Of a stretch of 64,000 bases of DNA, positions 44,461 through 53,302 are shown piece after piece. The position numbers were made by a program, and so were the translations under genes. The stretch's first letter is position 1. Each line of letters starts with the position of its first letter. The DNA comes from Calothrix sp. FI2-JRJ7 (GTDB lineage: Bacteria; Cyanobacteriota; Cyanobacteriia; Cyanobacteriales; Nostocaceae). Location of the stretch: the NCBI GenBank assembly GCA_019359675.1, contig JAHHGX010000069.1, positions 62,001 through 126,000 on the forward strand. The letters run 5' to 3'. The notes below the pieces were generated by a model. That model was not told the origin of the DNA and made no database searches. It saw only the letters and a program-made list of their open reading frames with translations.

Positions 44461-45477
44461 GTGGGCATAGTAGTTGAAAGCGTATCCAAACAGTTTGGAA
44501 GTTTTAAGGCAGTTGATAACGTTAGTCTAGAAATCCAAAGCGGTTCGTTAGTAGCGTTGTTAGGGCCTTCAGGTTCCGGCAAATCTACATTACTGCGTTT
44601 GATTTCAGGTTTAGAGCTGCCCGACACAGGTAGAATATTGTTAACAGGCAAAGACGCGACTTATCAAAGTGTTCAAGAACGGAACATCGGATTTGTGTTT
44701 CAGCACTATGCTTTATTTAAGCATTTAACAGTGCGGCAAAATATCGCTTTTGGTCTAGAAATACGTAAGGCGCCAAAAAATAAGGTAAAAAACCGAGTTT
44801 CAGAACTACTCGAATTAGTACAACTAAGTGGACTTGGAGATAGATACCCATCGCAGCTTTCGGGAGGACAAAGGCAGCGTGTCGCCTTAGCACGAGCATT
44901 AGCAGTGGAACCAGAGGTATTATTACTTGATGAACCATTTGGTGCCTTAGATGCGAAAGTTCGTAAAGATTTGCGTGCGTGGTTACGACGTTTGCACGAT
45001 GAAGTGCATGTAACCACAGTATTTGTAACCCACGACCAAGAAGAAGCAATGGAAGTTTCTGATGAAGTTGTCGTAATGAATAAAGGTGCTGTCGAGCAAA
45101 TTGGTACTCCCGCCGAAATTTATGACCACCCAGCATCCGCGTTTGTAATGAGCTTTATTGGACCAGTGAACGTTTTACCTAGCACATCAGGGTTATTCCA
45201 GAGTAACGGGTTTGACTCAGCACATCCAAAAATGTTCTTGCGACCCCAAGACGTAATCATAGAAACAAATCATAACGGTACAACAGTACCAGCAAGAATA
45301 AGTAGATTAATTAATCTAGGTTGGGAAATACAAGCCGAGTTAACCCTAGAAGATGGACAAGTAATGACAGCGCACTTATCGCGCGAACGCTTCGATGAAT
45401 TAAACCTCGAACCACAGCAAAAAGTCTACGTCAAACCCAAAGACGCTAAATCATTCCCCCTTTATTATTCAATTTGA
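44461..45477 (+). CDS. cysA: Sulfate/thiosulfate ABC transporter ATPase
   Basis: 338 residues, GTG start behind AAAGGTGG. ATP-binding cassette with Walker [10 protein letters not shown] (35-43), Q-loop [14 protein letters not shown], signature LSGGQRQR (133-140), Walker [12 protein letters not shown] and H-loop VFVTHDQ. The extra C-terminal TOBE-like region ([11 protein letters not shown]...[12 protein letters not shown]) and the pattern [20 protein letters not shown] fit CysA. It powers sulfate uptake through CysT/CysW, whose genes are not next to it, so a related molybdate or other anion role cannot be excluded. Stands alone. Confidence 0.85.
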   Translation: MGIVVESVSKQFGSFKAVDNVSLEIQSGSLVALLGPSGSGKSTLLRLISGLELPDTGRILLTGKDATYQSVQERNIGFVFQHYALFKHLTVRQNIAFGLEIRKAPKNKVKNRVSELLELVQLSGLGDRYPSQLSGGQRQRVALARALAVEPEVLLLDEPFGALDAKVRKDLRAWLRRLHDEVHVTTVFVTHDQEEAMEVSDEVVVMNKGAVEQIGTPAEIYDHPASAFVMSFIGPVNVLPSTSGLFQSNGFDSAHPKMFLRPQDVIIETNHNGTTVPARISRLINLGWEIQAELTLEDGQVMTAHLSRERFDELNLEPQQKVYVKPKDAKSFPLYYSI

Positions 45478-45499
45478 CCATCAAAACATCAACAAATGT

Positions 45500-45547
45500 A
45501 GAGACGCATAAACCGGAGGTTTAAGAGCAGGGTAACTTTGCGTCTCT
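45500..45547 (+). terminator. Hairpin after cysA
   Basis: Arms AGAGACGCA (45500-45508) and TGCGTCTCT (45539-45547), followed by CTTGTTGTATTT. Position and orientation suit a terminator for cysA, but the loop is long and the arm resembles the gtagagacg repeats elsewhere in the window. The rest of the 306-bp spacer to 45783 holds no gene. Confidence 0.5.
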
Positions 45548-45783
45548 CTTGTTGTATTTCGCGTTTATATATATCTTCCTATTCCCTTTGATGTAGCAAA
45601 TTTACGTCTGTGGTGGAAGTGAAATAAAATCAAAACTTTTATTCTAGTTAAGTGTTTATAAGCCAAACTAATTTCAAAGCAATTTGAAATAAATAACTTG
45701 TGTTCTAGCAATCGAATTGAAATTGTAATTATTGCATCGCCAACATTAACCCATTATCCTAAAAAATCGGAGCAACTCAAACA

Positions 45784-46770
45784 ATGAAGCCTTCTAAGAT
45801 ATCCAAACTAATATTGACCAGTGCCTGCGTTTTCGGTATAGCTACCTTACCTATATATTTACCAGCTTCAGCGCAAACAGGTGGTTCGGGTTCGGGTTCG
45901 GGTTCAGGCGCCTCTTCGTCAGGTAGCAGCACAGGTGGTACAACAGGAACTGGGACAACTTCTGGAACGGGTACCACTGGTACAACTGGTACGGGAACTA
46001 GCACATTCGGTACAGGTACAGGTACAACTGGTACAGGAACTGGAGCAACAACAGGTACAGGTACTGGAACTGGCTCATTGGGTACAGGTACTGGTACTAC
46101 AGGTACTGGTACTGGTACTACAGGTACAGGGACTGGTACTACAGGTACAGGGACTGGTACAGGCACCACTGGTACAGGAACAACTGGTACGGGGACTGGT
46201 TCATCAACTTATGGTACTGGTACTGGTACAACTGGTACAGGAACTGGTTCATCAACTTATGGTACTGGTACAGGCACCACTGGTACAGGAACTGGTTCAT
46301 CAACTTATGGTACTGGTACAACAGGTACAGGAACTGGTACAACAGGCACAACAGGCACAACAGGCACAACAGGTACAACAGGTACAACAGGTACAACAGG
46401 TACAACAGGTGCAACAGGCACAACAGGTACAACAGGTACAGGAACTGATTCAACATTAGGTACAGGAACTGGCGCCGCAGGTACAACAGGCACCACAACA
46501 GACAGCACTACAAATCAAACAACTACAACAGGTGGGGCAACAACAGGCACTACTACAGATGGAACAACCACTGGTACAGGCACAACCACTGGAACAGGTA
46601 CAACAACTGATACTACTAATTCTCAACGCACAACGGGAGTCCAAGAAGAGCGTGGTACCAGTTGGGGATGGCTTGGTTGGTTAGGATTACTTGGTTTAGC
46701 TGGTCTTCTCAAACGCGATGAAAAACCTCAAGCTTATCGTGACCCCAATGAAGTAAGCACAAGATATTAA
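45784..46770 (+). CDS. Gly/Thr-repeat secreted protein with WGxxG-type C-terminal anchor
   Basis: 328 residues. Signal peptide 1-31 ([20 protein letters not shown], cut after AQ). Residues about 33-275 are low-complexity Gly-Thr-Ser repeats (TGTGTTGTGTG and variants such as [17 protein letters not shown]). The C-terminus [20 protein letters not shown] followed by KRDEK is the tryptophan-glycine-rich WGxxGxxG-type membrane tail seen in cyanobacterial exported proteins. Likely surface-exposed, function unknown. No Cys in the mature part. Repeat number probably varies between strains. Confidence 0.85.
   Translation: MKPSKISKLILTSACVFGIATLPIYLPASAQTGGSGSGSGSGASSSGSSTGGTTGTGTTSGTGTTGTTGTGTSTFGTGTGTTGTGTGATTGTGTGTGSLGTGTGTTGTGTGTTGTGTGTTGTGTGTGTTGTGTTGTGTGSSTYGTGTGTTGTGTGSSTYGTGTGTTGTGTGSSTYGTGTTGTGTGTTGTTGTTGTTGTTGTTGTTGTTGATGTTGTTGTGTDSTLGTGTGAAGTTGTTTDSTTNQTTTTGGATTGTTTDGTTTGTGTTTGTGTTTDTTNSQRTTGVQEERGTSWGWLGWLGLLGLAGLLKRDEKPQAYRDPNEVSTRY
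45886..46620. repeat. GT-rich coding minisatellite (ggtacaggaactggt units)
   Basis: Degenerate tandem units of ACAGGTAC(A/T)GG and a higher-order unit containing GGTTCATCAACTTATGG (three copies, about 46198-46315). In the middle, about 46340-46440 is a pure ACAGGYACA run. Encodes the Gly/Thr segment of the surface protein. Confidence 0.85.
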
Positions 46771-46819
46771 GGTTTTGTAATTTCAAGAAAGCATTTAATC
46801 TAATTGTTGTGTAATAGTT

Positions 46820-46848
46820 CTTGTGGGATGGGCATCCTTGCCCGTCCC
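46820..46848. repeat. Hairpin repeat (gggcatccttgccc)
   Basis: CTTGTGGGATGGGCATCCTT then GCCCGTCCC. Reverse-complement member of the 35785-35813 family. Located between the Gly/Thr-repeat gene and a convergent small gene. Confidence 0.7.
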
Positions 46849-46862
46849 TTATATAATTACTA

Positions 46863-47051
46863 CTAAGGTGCCGAATTAGAATTTGAGTTATCTGGATTTT
46901 TTCCTAGTAATGCTTGGAAGATATTAGCAAAGAGCGAAGATATTAGTGAAATAAATAATATAAGTAGTAAACCAGAGAATGCTGCAAACGGAGAGAAAAT
47001 AAACAGCAGTAGAAAGATAGATATTACAATTGATACTATAGTTTTGTTCAT
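46863..47051 (-). CDS. Small membrane protein, 62 residues
   Basis: MNKTIVSIVISIFLLLFIFS followed by PFAAFSGLLLILFISLISSL and a polar tail LGKNPDNSNSNSAP. Two hydrophobic stretches can form two short membrane helices. No family recognised. The ATG is preceded by AAAAGTAAAATTAAA, with no strong ribosome-binding site. Real-gene status rests on the amphipathic composition and a clean open frame. Confidence 0.55.
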   Translation of the reverse strand: MNKTIVSIVISIFLLLFIFSPFAAFSGLLLILFISLISSLFANIFQALLGKNPDNSNSNSAP

Positions 47052-47093
47052 TTTAATTTTACTTTTTATTTGATACGGTCATAATTGTTAGTT

Positions 47094-47152
47094 GGTGCGT
47101 GACACCACTTGTCTTATCGCTACGTTGATATCTTTTTATGGTGTCACGCACC
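47094..47152. repeat. Inverted-repeat element (ggtgcgtgacacca)
   Basis: Arms GGTGCGTGACACCA (47094-47107) and TGGTGTCACGCACC (47139-47152), 31-base loop. It ends exactly where the HEAT-repeat gene's stop codon begins (47153). A related element with arms GGTGCGTGACGCT is at 63441-63499. Confidence 0.8.
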
Positions 47153-48085
47153 CTACTCTAAATTAACAATTAAATTATTTGTTTTGCTATAGCCTAGGGA
47201 AAGATGTTTCCATTGAGATAGTATTTGGGTAATTCTACGTTTGCTTCTTTCTTTTTTTAAGGCTTCTAGGGGTGTGCGAACGGATAATACTGCTTGCTGT
47301 CTAAATTCTAGGTTTGGTTTTGCAGCTATTTTTAAGCCTTTGTCTAGATGTAATATGAGTGTGTCTAGGTCTTTTGTTGATACTTTGTTTACTGTTTCTT
47401 GTGCATTTGTGGCTATACTTCCTAAAGCATATGCGGCACTATGTCGTACTGATATGTCTTTATCTTCCATATTTGTGACTAAAGCAGGTAGTGATGATAG
47501 CGCACGCACTCCAATATTACCTAATGCTGTTGCTGCTGTTAATCTCACCCAAGCTTCTTTGTCTTGTAGTGTTTCTGTCAATGTTGGGACTGCGCTTTCT
47601 GCATAATTACCAAGTCGTGTTAACCCATGTGCTGCGTTATAACGTACAGATGCGTTTTCGTGTTTTAAATTAGCAACTAAGTAGGGTATCATAGCTCGTT
47701 TGCCGATACTACCAAATGCTTCTACTGCGGCAGAGCGAACTTTTGGGTCTTTGTCTTGTAATGCTCTTGATAGTGCTGGTAAAGCTGGCGCCGCATCATT
47801 GCCTATTTGAGCTAATGCAGTAGCAGCAGCAGCACGGACTTCAGGATTTTGGTGCTGCTGTAACGCCGTAATTAAAGCCTGAACTGCGGGTTTTCCTATA
47901 CTTACTAATGATTTCTGTGCTTGCTGGCTTTGGGAAGGGTTGCTTAGTTGCTGGATGTATGAATTTATCTGTGATGGGTTGGTTGATTGCGCTGAAGCTG
48001 AGTGTGCAAATAAGGGTGTGATAATTAATGGTGATATGGCGATTAATATTGAGGCTTTACGTGACGCGCGGGAAATAGTTTTCAT
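47153..48085 (-). CDS. Exported HEAT-repeat protein
   Basis: 310 residues. Signal peptide 1-32 (ILIAISPLIITPLFAHSASA, cut after AQ). Five or so HEAT/PBS-lyase-type repeats from about 55 to 245, such as NPEVRAAAATALAQIGNDAA, DPKVRSAAVEAFGSIGKRAM and DISVRHSAAYALGSIA. HEAT repeats form a protein-binding scaffold. With a signal peptide this is a periplasmic adaptor rather than a phycobilin lyase. No partner gene in the vicinity. Confidence 0.9.
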   Translation of the reverse strand: MKTISRASRKASILIAISPLIITPLFAHSASAQSTNPSQINSYIQQLSNPSQSQQAQKSLVSIGKPAVQALITALQQHQNPEVRAAAATALAQIGNDAAPALPALSRALQDKDPKVRSAAVEAFGSIGKRAMIPYLVANLKHENASVRYNAAHGLTRLGNYAESAVPTLTETLQDKEAWVRLTAATALGNIGVRALSSLPALVTNMEDKDISVRHSAAYALGSIATNAQETVNKVSTKDLDTLILHLDKGLKIAAKPNLEFRQQAVLSVRTPLEALKKERSKRRITQILSQWKHLSLGYSKTNNLIVNLE

Positions 48086-48182
48086 ATATCTTAGTAAATA
48101 CTAGCTACTGTGTGAAGCATCTAAGAATAATAACGAACTTTACTGTAATTTGTTTCTGGACTCTCCTCTTCTCTGCGCTCTC

Positions 48183-48236
<54 letters not shown>

Positions 48237-48248
48237 GAGAAAATAAAA

Positions 48249-48276
48249 AGCCTCCCTAATCTAAAGATGGGAGGCT
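48249..48276 (-). terminator. Rho-independent terminator of the 1046-residue gene
   Basis: On the minus strand AGCCTCCC, loop, GGGAGGCT is followed by TTTTTATTTT. It lies 24 bp after the stop at 48300. Classic stem plus T-run. Confidence 0.85.
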
Positions 48277-48299
48277 GGTATTAAGGGGGAATAAGGGGG

Positions 48300-51200
48300 T
48301 TATATCAGTAAAGCTGTGGCTGCGACGGCGCCTGCAATTGCTGAGAATATAGCGGAGACAACTGCTGTGAGGAATAGCCACCAAGCGGCATTGGCTGCGG
48401 CTTTACGGGTTTCTTCGGCTTGACGTTGTGCCTGTTGTTTAACGTCTTCTAGGCGCCGTTGTGCTTCGTGTTGGATACGTTCTGCACGTTGTAATACGTT
48501 GTTGCGTGCGCGCTCTACTTGGTCAATAACTCGGTTGACATCATCTTGAGAGATGTCATCACGAGAACTCATTATTGCAACCAAGGTTTCACGGTTGAAC
48601 GATTGCAAGCGGTCTTTTAATGCATCGAATCCTGCTTGTGGGTCATCGATCAACTTACGAACGTCGCGTTTGATGCCATCGTAGTTTAATTCTGGACGGT
48701 CAAGCGAATTTAGGTAGTTACGAATTTTTCCGAATACTCCATCGATTGCGTCTTGGATGCGTCGTTGTATTCCTCGTACTTGCTCGACAAATTGGTCGCG
48801 TACCGAGACGATGTTATCTGCGATTTGTTCAGCTTCGGTATCTGTAATATCTTCACGAATTTTGAGCAGCGCTACTATTGTGTCGCGGTCAAAGTGTGAA
48901 AGACGTTCGGATATACTGTCTACTCCAACTCGTGGGTCGTGTAGTAGTAAATTCAAGTCACGTTTGATACCTTCTGGATTGAGTTCTTCTTTACCTGTTT
49001 GGCGCAAATACTCTTGCAGGTAAGCTTGGAAGGTTTCTACTCGTTGCTGTGTACGGGTGGCAATTCGACGTGGGGCGCCTATAAGGTCACGAATCGAAGT
49101 TTGTACCGAATCGATAACTTGGTTAACTTGCTCTTCGCTTAAATCGCGTCGCTGTGATAGTAATTGTACGAGGGTATCTCTGTCAACTTTAGACAAGCGA
49201 TTACGTAAAGCAATTACACCTTCTTGGGGGTTTTGGAACAGTTTGTTTAAGTCGCGCTGAATACCTTCAGGGTTTAATTCTTCTTTGCCTGTTTTGCGTA
49301 GGTAATCTGTTAGCGTAGCTGTTACGTTGTCGTATTGTTCTTTGGCTTTGTCAGCTATTGCTGATGGCGCCTTTTGAACATTATTCCACGACTCTGAAAC
49401 TGTATTGAGAATTTGATTCGCTTCACTTTCCGTTATATCTTGACGTTGCGTGAGCAATTGAACGAGAGTATCGCGGTCAAATCGAGATAAACGTGCTTGA
49501 ATTGCAGAAAGTCCAGCTTGCGGGTCATCAAGTAATTTTTTCAGGTCTGCGCGAATAGCATCAGGGTTTAGTTCAGATTTTCCTGTGTTTCGCAGGTAGG
49601 ATTCTAAATTCAACCATAAGGTTTCTGCTTGATACTTAGCTTGCTCTGCTAGTCCTTTCGACTCAATTAAAGCTTGGTCGCGCTGTTTCTCTAACAGTTC
49701 GATAACATAGGTAGCTTCGCGAGGTTGAATATCATTCCGTTCGAGTAAAATATCAAGCATTTGCTGACGGTCAAGTACTAATAACCGTCGTGATAACGTT
49801 TCGTAGTCTGCGTTTTTGTCTTCGAGTATGGGTTTAAAGTCTCTCTCAACAGCTTCGGGTGTAAAGTTGTCTTTGGGAGTGACGAGCAAATAACTTTCCA
49901 CTCGACGCTGTAGGTCAGAAACTATTTCCCGCTCTTCTGCTGCTGTGACGCTTATCAAAACTTCTTGACGAACTGCTTCGAGTTTGTCGGCAATACGTTG
50001 AATTTCGTTTTGTGTCAATAACCCACGTTGCTGAAGAATATTTATAAAGTCGTTACGTCCGAGACTTTCTACTTCTTGACGAACTCTTGCTGGGTCAGCA
50101 GCAGGGTCATATATAACGTCACGGAATTCCTGAGAAATTTTTTCGTTACTTAACTGCCATGCGTAGGTGTTAAGTAAATAGTTTTCAACATCCGCACGAA
50201 TTGCGCTAAAAGGTTTCGTTGGTGTTGGTATACCAAGTTTATCTGCTTGGTTAGTAACTTTATCTTTGGCTTGACTTAAGGCGCCTATTATTTTCTCAAC
50301 GTCAAAATCAGATAAATCTGTACGTCCTAGTACAATACCCGATAACGTTGTAAATCCTTGTTGTAGTGTTCTTTGTATTGGTCCAGGAGTTGCTTCTTTG
50401 GCAGCTTTTTCATCAGATTGTTTTGCTGAACGTGTTTCTGCAATTAAAGCTTCTAACTTAGCGTTCAGTTCATCTGTTTTAGTTTGTCCTGGTGGTAAAG
50501 ACTTGAGGTAATCAACTAACTCACCCAAACGGTCTTTTTGAGGTTGTTGACCAACTACTTGCTGCCATACTCCATATAATGTATCCGCGATACGATTTGC
50601 ATCACGTTTGGAAATGTCAGTACGTTCGCTAACTAAACTAATAAATTTGTCTTTATCAATATGACGAAGGTCACTACCTCCAATGTCTTTTAACTGAGGG
50701 TCATTGAGTAATTTTTCAAATTCGCTTCTAATTTTACCCAAATCTAACTCAGGTGGACGAAGCATTTCCAGATAATCTTCAATATTATCTCGGATATGAC
50801 CTGGGTCAATGGCGCCACCGAATTCTCTGCGTACAGCTGCTGCTGCTGCTTCTGCTGTTGAGACAACTTGATTATTCACTGCTTTAGCGCCTAATGCGGC
50901 AGTAGCAGTACCCATAATTGCTTGCAGTCCGGATGTTGCGGTATTGACGACGTTACCAATTAAAGAACCTACCGTTGTAGAACTCACCCATACTAAGAGT
51001 AAGAAGTAGGCGCCCCAAATTACTAGCCCTAATATGGCACCCAACCCAGGACTGAGAATTAGTAAGCTGAGTTTAACTGCAAGAAAAGATGCGATAGCTA
51101 GTGCAATGGTAACGGTAACTAAAGTCCACATACCCACCGCAGTTCCAATTTTACGGATTGTACCGCCAAAACTGCCTGCTTCGTTATGGGTGGAATCTGA

Positions 51201-51440
51201 GTCTGAGTCAGAGGAACGTCCTAAATAGGTAATACCAGCGGCAACCGATAAATTTGTTAAAACTAGTTGAATTGCAAAAGCCAAAATCACACCAGCGATT
51301 AGAGCTACAAAGAACCGGGGTCCTGCTGTAACCACCGAAGCTTGCGCTGGTGAGATTTGTGAGGTGTCTATTGGCGCCGCTTGCATAAACCACAATAGCG
51401 GCTTAATACTGAACAGCCCTATATCTAATTTATCAAACAT
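48300..51440 (-). CDS. Large membrane protein with seven coiled helical repeats
   Basis: 1046 residues. N-terminal 190 residues hold about three membrane helices (FFVALIAGVILAFAIQLVLT, MWTLVTVTIALAIASFLAV, LGAILGLVIWGAYFLLLVWV). Then come seven roughly 80-100-residue helical repeats, each with YLR.TGKEELNPEGI.RDL..LL.DP and FDRDTLVQLL.QR.DI...(E/D)A..I. A final long helix leads to a C-terminal membrane segment (WWLFLTAVVSAIFSAIAGAV). The repeat has the feel of a DNA-or-lipid-binding helical bundle, but I recognise no named domain. Anchored at both ends, the repeats would form one large loop on one side of the membrane. A terminator follows. Confidence 0.85.
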   Translation of the reverse strand: MFDKLDIGLFSIKPLLWFMQAAPIDTSQISPAQASVVTAGPRFFVALIAGVILAFAIQLVLTNLSVAAGITYLGRSSDSDSDSTHNEAGSFGGTIRKIGTAVGMWTLVTVTIALAIASFLAVKLSLLILSPGLGAILGLVIWGAYFLLLVWVSSTTVGSLIGNVVNTATSGLQAIMGTATAALGAKAVNNQVVSTAEAAAAAVRREFGGAIDPGHIRDNIEDYLEMLRPPELDLGKIRSEFEKLLNDPQLKDIGGSDLRHIDKDKFISLVSERTDISKRDANRIADTLYGVWQQVVGQQPQKDRLGELVDYLKSLPPGQTKTDELNAKLEALIAETRSAKQSDEKAAKEATPGPIQRTLQQGFTTLSGIVLGRTDLSDFDVEKIIGALSQAKDKVTNQADKLGIPTPTKPFSAIRADVENYLLNTYAWQLSNEKISQEFRDVIYDPAADPARVRQEVESLGRNDFINILQQRGLLTQNEIQRIADKLEAVRQEVLISVTAAEEREIVSDLQRRVESYLLVTPKDNFTPEAVERDFKPILEDKNADYETLSRRLLVLDRQQMLDILLERNDIQPREATYVIELLEKQRDQALIESKGLAEQAKYQAETLWLNLESYLRNTGKSELNPDAIRADLKKLLDDPQAGLSAIQARLSRFDRDTLVQLLTQRQDITESEANQILNTVSESWNNVQKAPSAIADKAKEQYDNVTATLTDYLRKTGKEELNPEGIQRDLNKLFQNPQEGVIALRNRLSKVDRDTLVQLLSQRRDLSEEQVNQVIDSVQTSIRDLIGAPRRIATRTQQRVETFQAYLQEYLRQTGKEELNPEGIKRDLNLLLHDPRVGVDSISERLSHFDRDTIVALLKIREDITDTEAEQIADNIVSVRDQFVEQVRGIQRRIQDAIDGVFGKIRNYLNSLDRPELNYDGIKRDVRKLIDDPQAGFDALKDRLQSFNRETLVAIMSSRDDISQDDVNRVIDQVERARNNVLQRAERIQHEAQRRLEDVKQQAQRQAEETRKAAANAAWWLFLTAVVSAIFSAIAGAVAATALLI

Positions 51441-51944
51441 TGTATCTGCTTCCTCTAATCGTATTAAAACATTGGGGAATAAAATTACATAAGGGAAAGT
51501 TATTGTATGGATTTACCCAACTCTTAAGTAATAGAATCGGCTATACAACACCTTTTGGGCATCTCTCGCTAGTTTGAACTCTACCTCCAGCGTTAGATAG
51601 AAATGTCGTCATCTTTAGTCCAAAGGCGCCACTTTGTATCAAAAATAGGCGCCTGTCGCTAAGAAACCGTGTTTTTAGTATCAACGAATGTTACATTCGT
51701 TACATTTCGTTACATTTTGTTTTTTTTAACATCCTATGGGTGGATATTTCCACGTAAATACTATTGAAAACAATAGTCCACAAGTGCGTGCATGTTGTAC
51801 CTGTAGACAGAAACCAAAAAACTTTTTAAAAGTTAAATTAAAGACAAGATGAAAACAACAGCCGACTAATTAGCTAAAAAACTAATTAGATTAATAAATT
51901 AGGCTAAAACATTGCGCTCGAAATGAAATTTAGGGTAAATAAAA
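51441..51944. promoter_or_regulatory. Divergent regulatory region of hli cluster
   Basis: 504 bp between the large membrane protein and the first hli gene. Contains two GGCGCC sites (51626, 51650), a triple GTTACATT array (51690-51716, separate entry) and an AT-rich 200-bp leader before the first ATG, with AGGGTAAATAAAA as its weak ribosome-binding region. No gene seen. Confidence 0.6.
51690..51716 (+). promoter_or_regulatory. HLR1-type (RpaB) site array
   Basis: GTTACATT occurs three times, at 51690, 51699 and 51709. The second and third are separated by exactly two bases, matching the HLR1 consensus (G/T)TTACA(T/A)(T/A)NN(G/T)TTACA(T/A)(T/A) bound by the response regulator RpaB. RpaB controls high-light genes, and hli genes follow. 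Strong fit of motif to context. Confidence 0.8.
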
Positions 51945-52157
51945 ATGGAAACTCGTGAAACTCGTCCTTCAAGTGATCTACCAGCGGTAGCTAAAGAATA
52001 TAATGGTGTTGACCGCAACGCTTTTCTCTTCGGTTTTACTCCTCAAGCAGAATTATGGAATGGTCGCTTGGCAGCAATTGGATTCCTCGCTTACTTGCTT
52101 TGGGACTTAGCAGGATATAGCGTTTTACGTGATGTATTGCACTTCATCGGTTACTAA
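51945..52157 (+). CDS. High-light-inducible protein (Hlip/SCP), copy 1
   Basis: 70 residues with one membrane helix carrying the chlorophyll-binding signature AELWNGRLAAIGFLAYLLWD. Hlips bind chlorophyll and carotenoid in thylakoids, protecting photosystem II assembly intermediates under excess light. N-terminus METRETRPSSDLPAVAKEYN is shared by all four copies. First in a tandem set of four, nearest the HLR1-type site. Differs from copy 2 by one residue (HFIGY versus HLIGY). Confidence 0.96.
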   Translation: METRETRPSSDLPAVAKEYNGVDRNAFLFGFTPQAELWNGRLAAIGFLAYLLWDLAGYSVLRDVLHFIGY

Positions 52158-52163
52158 CTAATA

Positions 52164-52228
52164 AGAAACCGGGTTTCTACGCAAAATATTGTTTTTATTA
52201 CAAGATATCAATAAGAAACCCGGTTTCT
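52164..52228. repeat. Two agaaaccSggtttct palindromes
   Basis: AGAAACCGGGTTTCT (52164-52178) and AGAAACCCGGTTTCT (52214-52228) in the spacer after hli copy 1. Variants recur at 52489-52503 and twice at 62384-62416. Possible terminators or RNA-stability hairpins. Confidence 0.75.
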
Positions 52229-52273
52229 CAAGCCTATTACTAATTACCCAATACCTAACATCGGAGAAAGAAA

Positions 52274-52486
52274 ATGGAAACTCGCGAAACTCGTCCTTCA
52301 AGTGATTTACCAGCAGTAGCTAAAGAATATAACGGTGTAGACCGCAACGCTTTTCTTTTCGGTTTTACTCCTCAAGCAGAATTATGGAATGGTCGCTTGG
52401 CAGCAATTGGATTCCTCGCTTATTTGCTTTGGGACTTAGCTGGTTACAGTGTATTACGTGACGTATTGCACTTGATTGGTTACTAA
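52274..52486 (+). CDS. High-light-inducible protein (Hlip/SCP), copy 2
   Basis: 70 residues, same architecture as copy 1 with the identical helix AELWNGRLAAIGFLAYLLWD; only residue 68 differs (Leu for Phe). GGAGAAAG ribosome-binding site directly before ATG. The near identity at DNA level over the coding part but not the spacer indicates recent duplication or gene conversion. Confidence 0.96.
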   Translation: METRETRPSSDLPAVAKEYNGVDRNAFLFGFTPQAELWNGRLAAIGFLAYLLWDLAGYSVLRDVLHLIGY

Positions 52487-52488
52487 TA

Positions 52489-52503
52489 AGAAACCTGGTT
52501 TCT
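52489..52503. repeat. agaaacctggtttct palindrome
   Basis: Directly follows the stop of hli copy 2. Same family as 52164-52228. Confidence 0.75.
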
Positions 52504-52539
52504 AGCTCATTACGTATTACCTAACATTGGAGAAAGAAA

Positions 52540-52752
52540 ATGGAAACTCGTGAAACTCGTCCTTCAAGCGATTTACCAGGAGTAGCTAAAGCATATAACG
52601 GAGTAGACCGCAACGGTTTTATCTTCGGTATAAATCCTCAAGCTGAATTGTGGAACGGTCGTTTAGCAATGATTGGATTTCTTGCTTACTTGCTTTGGGA
52701 CTTGGCTGGTTACAGTGTATTACGTGACGTATTACACTTTATCGGTCGCTAA
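52540..52752 (+). CDS. High-light-inducible protein (Hlip/SCP), copy 3
   Basis: 70 residues. Helix AELWNGRLAMIGFLAYLLWD, with Met in place of Ala in the signature, the more common Hlip form. The loop before it reads GVDRNGFIFGINPQ, separating copies 3 and 4 from 1 and 2. GGAGAAAG ribosome-binding site. Expected in the same transcript as copies 1 and 2 unless the spacer palindromes terminate. Confidence 0.96.
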   Translation: METRETRPSSDLPGVAKAYNGVDRNGFIFGINPQAELWNGRLAMIGFLAYLLWDLAGYSVLRDVLHFIGR

Positions 52753-52862
52753 CGGTGTGTTTTGATTCCTGATTTAGACAAGATTAGGAATCTTACACTA
52801 ATAATTCGTTTTTCTCCCTGAACAAATAGTAAACAAAGAACAATTAATACAAAGATCTAAAC

Positions 52863-53072
52863 ATGGAAACTCGTGAAACTCGTCCTTCAAGCGATTTACC
52901 AAAAGTAGCTAAAGCTTATAATGAAGTAGACCGTAATGCTTTTATGTTTGGCGTCAATCCTCAAGCTGAACTATGGAACGGTCGGTTGGCAATGATTGGA
53001 TTTCTTGCTTATTTGCTTTGGGATTTGGCTGGTTACAGTGTGATACGCGATGTATTAAGCTTCCTTGGTTAA
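52863..53072 (+). CDS. High-light-inducible protein (Hlip/SCP), copy 4
   Basis: 69 residues, most divergent of the four: EVDRNAFMFGVNPQ before the helix AELWNGRLAMIGFLAYLLWD, and a C-terminus VIRDVLSFLG lacking the final charged or aromatic residue. The 110-bp spacer upstream is longer than the others and could hold its own promoter. A terminator follows at 53156. Confidence 0.95.
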   Translation: METRETRPSSDLPKVAKAYNEVDRNAFMFGVNPQAELWNGRLAMIGFLAYLLWDLAGYSVIRDVLSFLG

Positions 53073-53155
53073 TTTTAATCAGTGCGCTCGTAGAAAGTGC
53101 TGAGTGCTGAGTGAATTCAGCAGTAATTTTGTACTAATAAAAAATATTATTTTTT

Positions 53156-53179
53156 AACCCCCCAACTTTGGGGGGTTTT
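53156..53179 (+). terminator. Rho-independent terminator after hli cluster
   Basis: AACCCCCC, loop AACTTT, GGGGGGTTTT, 83 bp after the last hli stop. Strong GC stem followed by a short T-run. Confidence 0.8.
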
Positions 53180-53302
53180 GAGTGTGTGTAAATACTTATC
53201 AGAGGGAACTTTAAATATAGATCTCAAATTCAATCTATTGCGTTATATTTTTTCCAGATTACAATCGGTAATAATTATTGAAGAAAATGCAGGAGTTGAC
53301 CC

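Noticed and set aside
44461-45477. A cysA-linked sulfate transport operon
   Set aside because: Neither permease nor binding-protein genes adjoin; the ATPase gene is solitary.
45886-46620. Possible CRISPR array
   Set aside because: The units are contiguous and coding with no unique spacers, and no cas genes are present.
45777-46640. Long open frames on the opposite strand and shifted frame of the Gly/Thr gene, reading Pro-Val or Gln-Val repeats
   Set aside because: They arise because a short codon unit is repeated; the signal peptide, membrane tail and start codon exist only in the plus-strand frame at 45784.
51945-53072. Direct repeats of about 210 bp as a mobile or CRISPR-like array
   Set aside because: Each unit is an intact Hlip gene with its own start, stop and ribosome-binding site.
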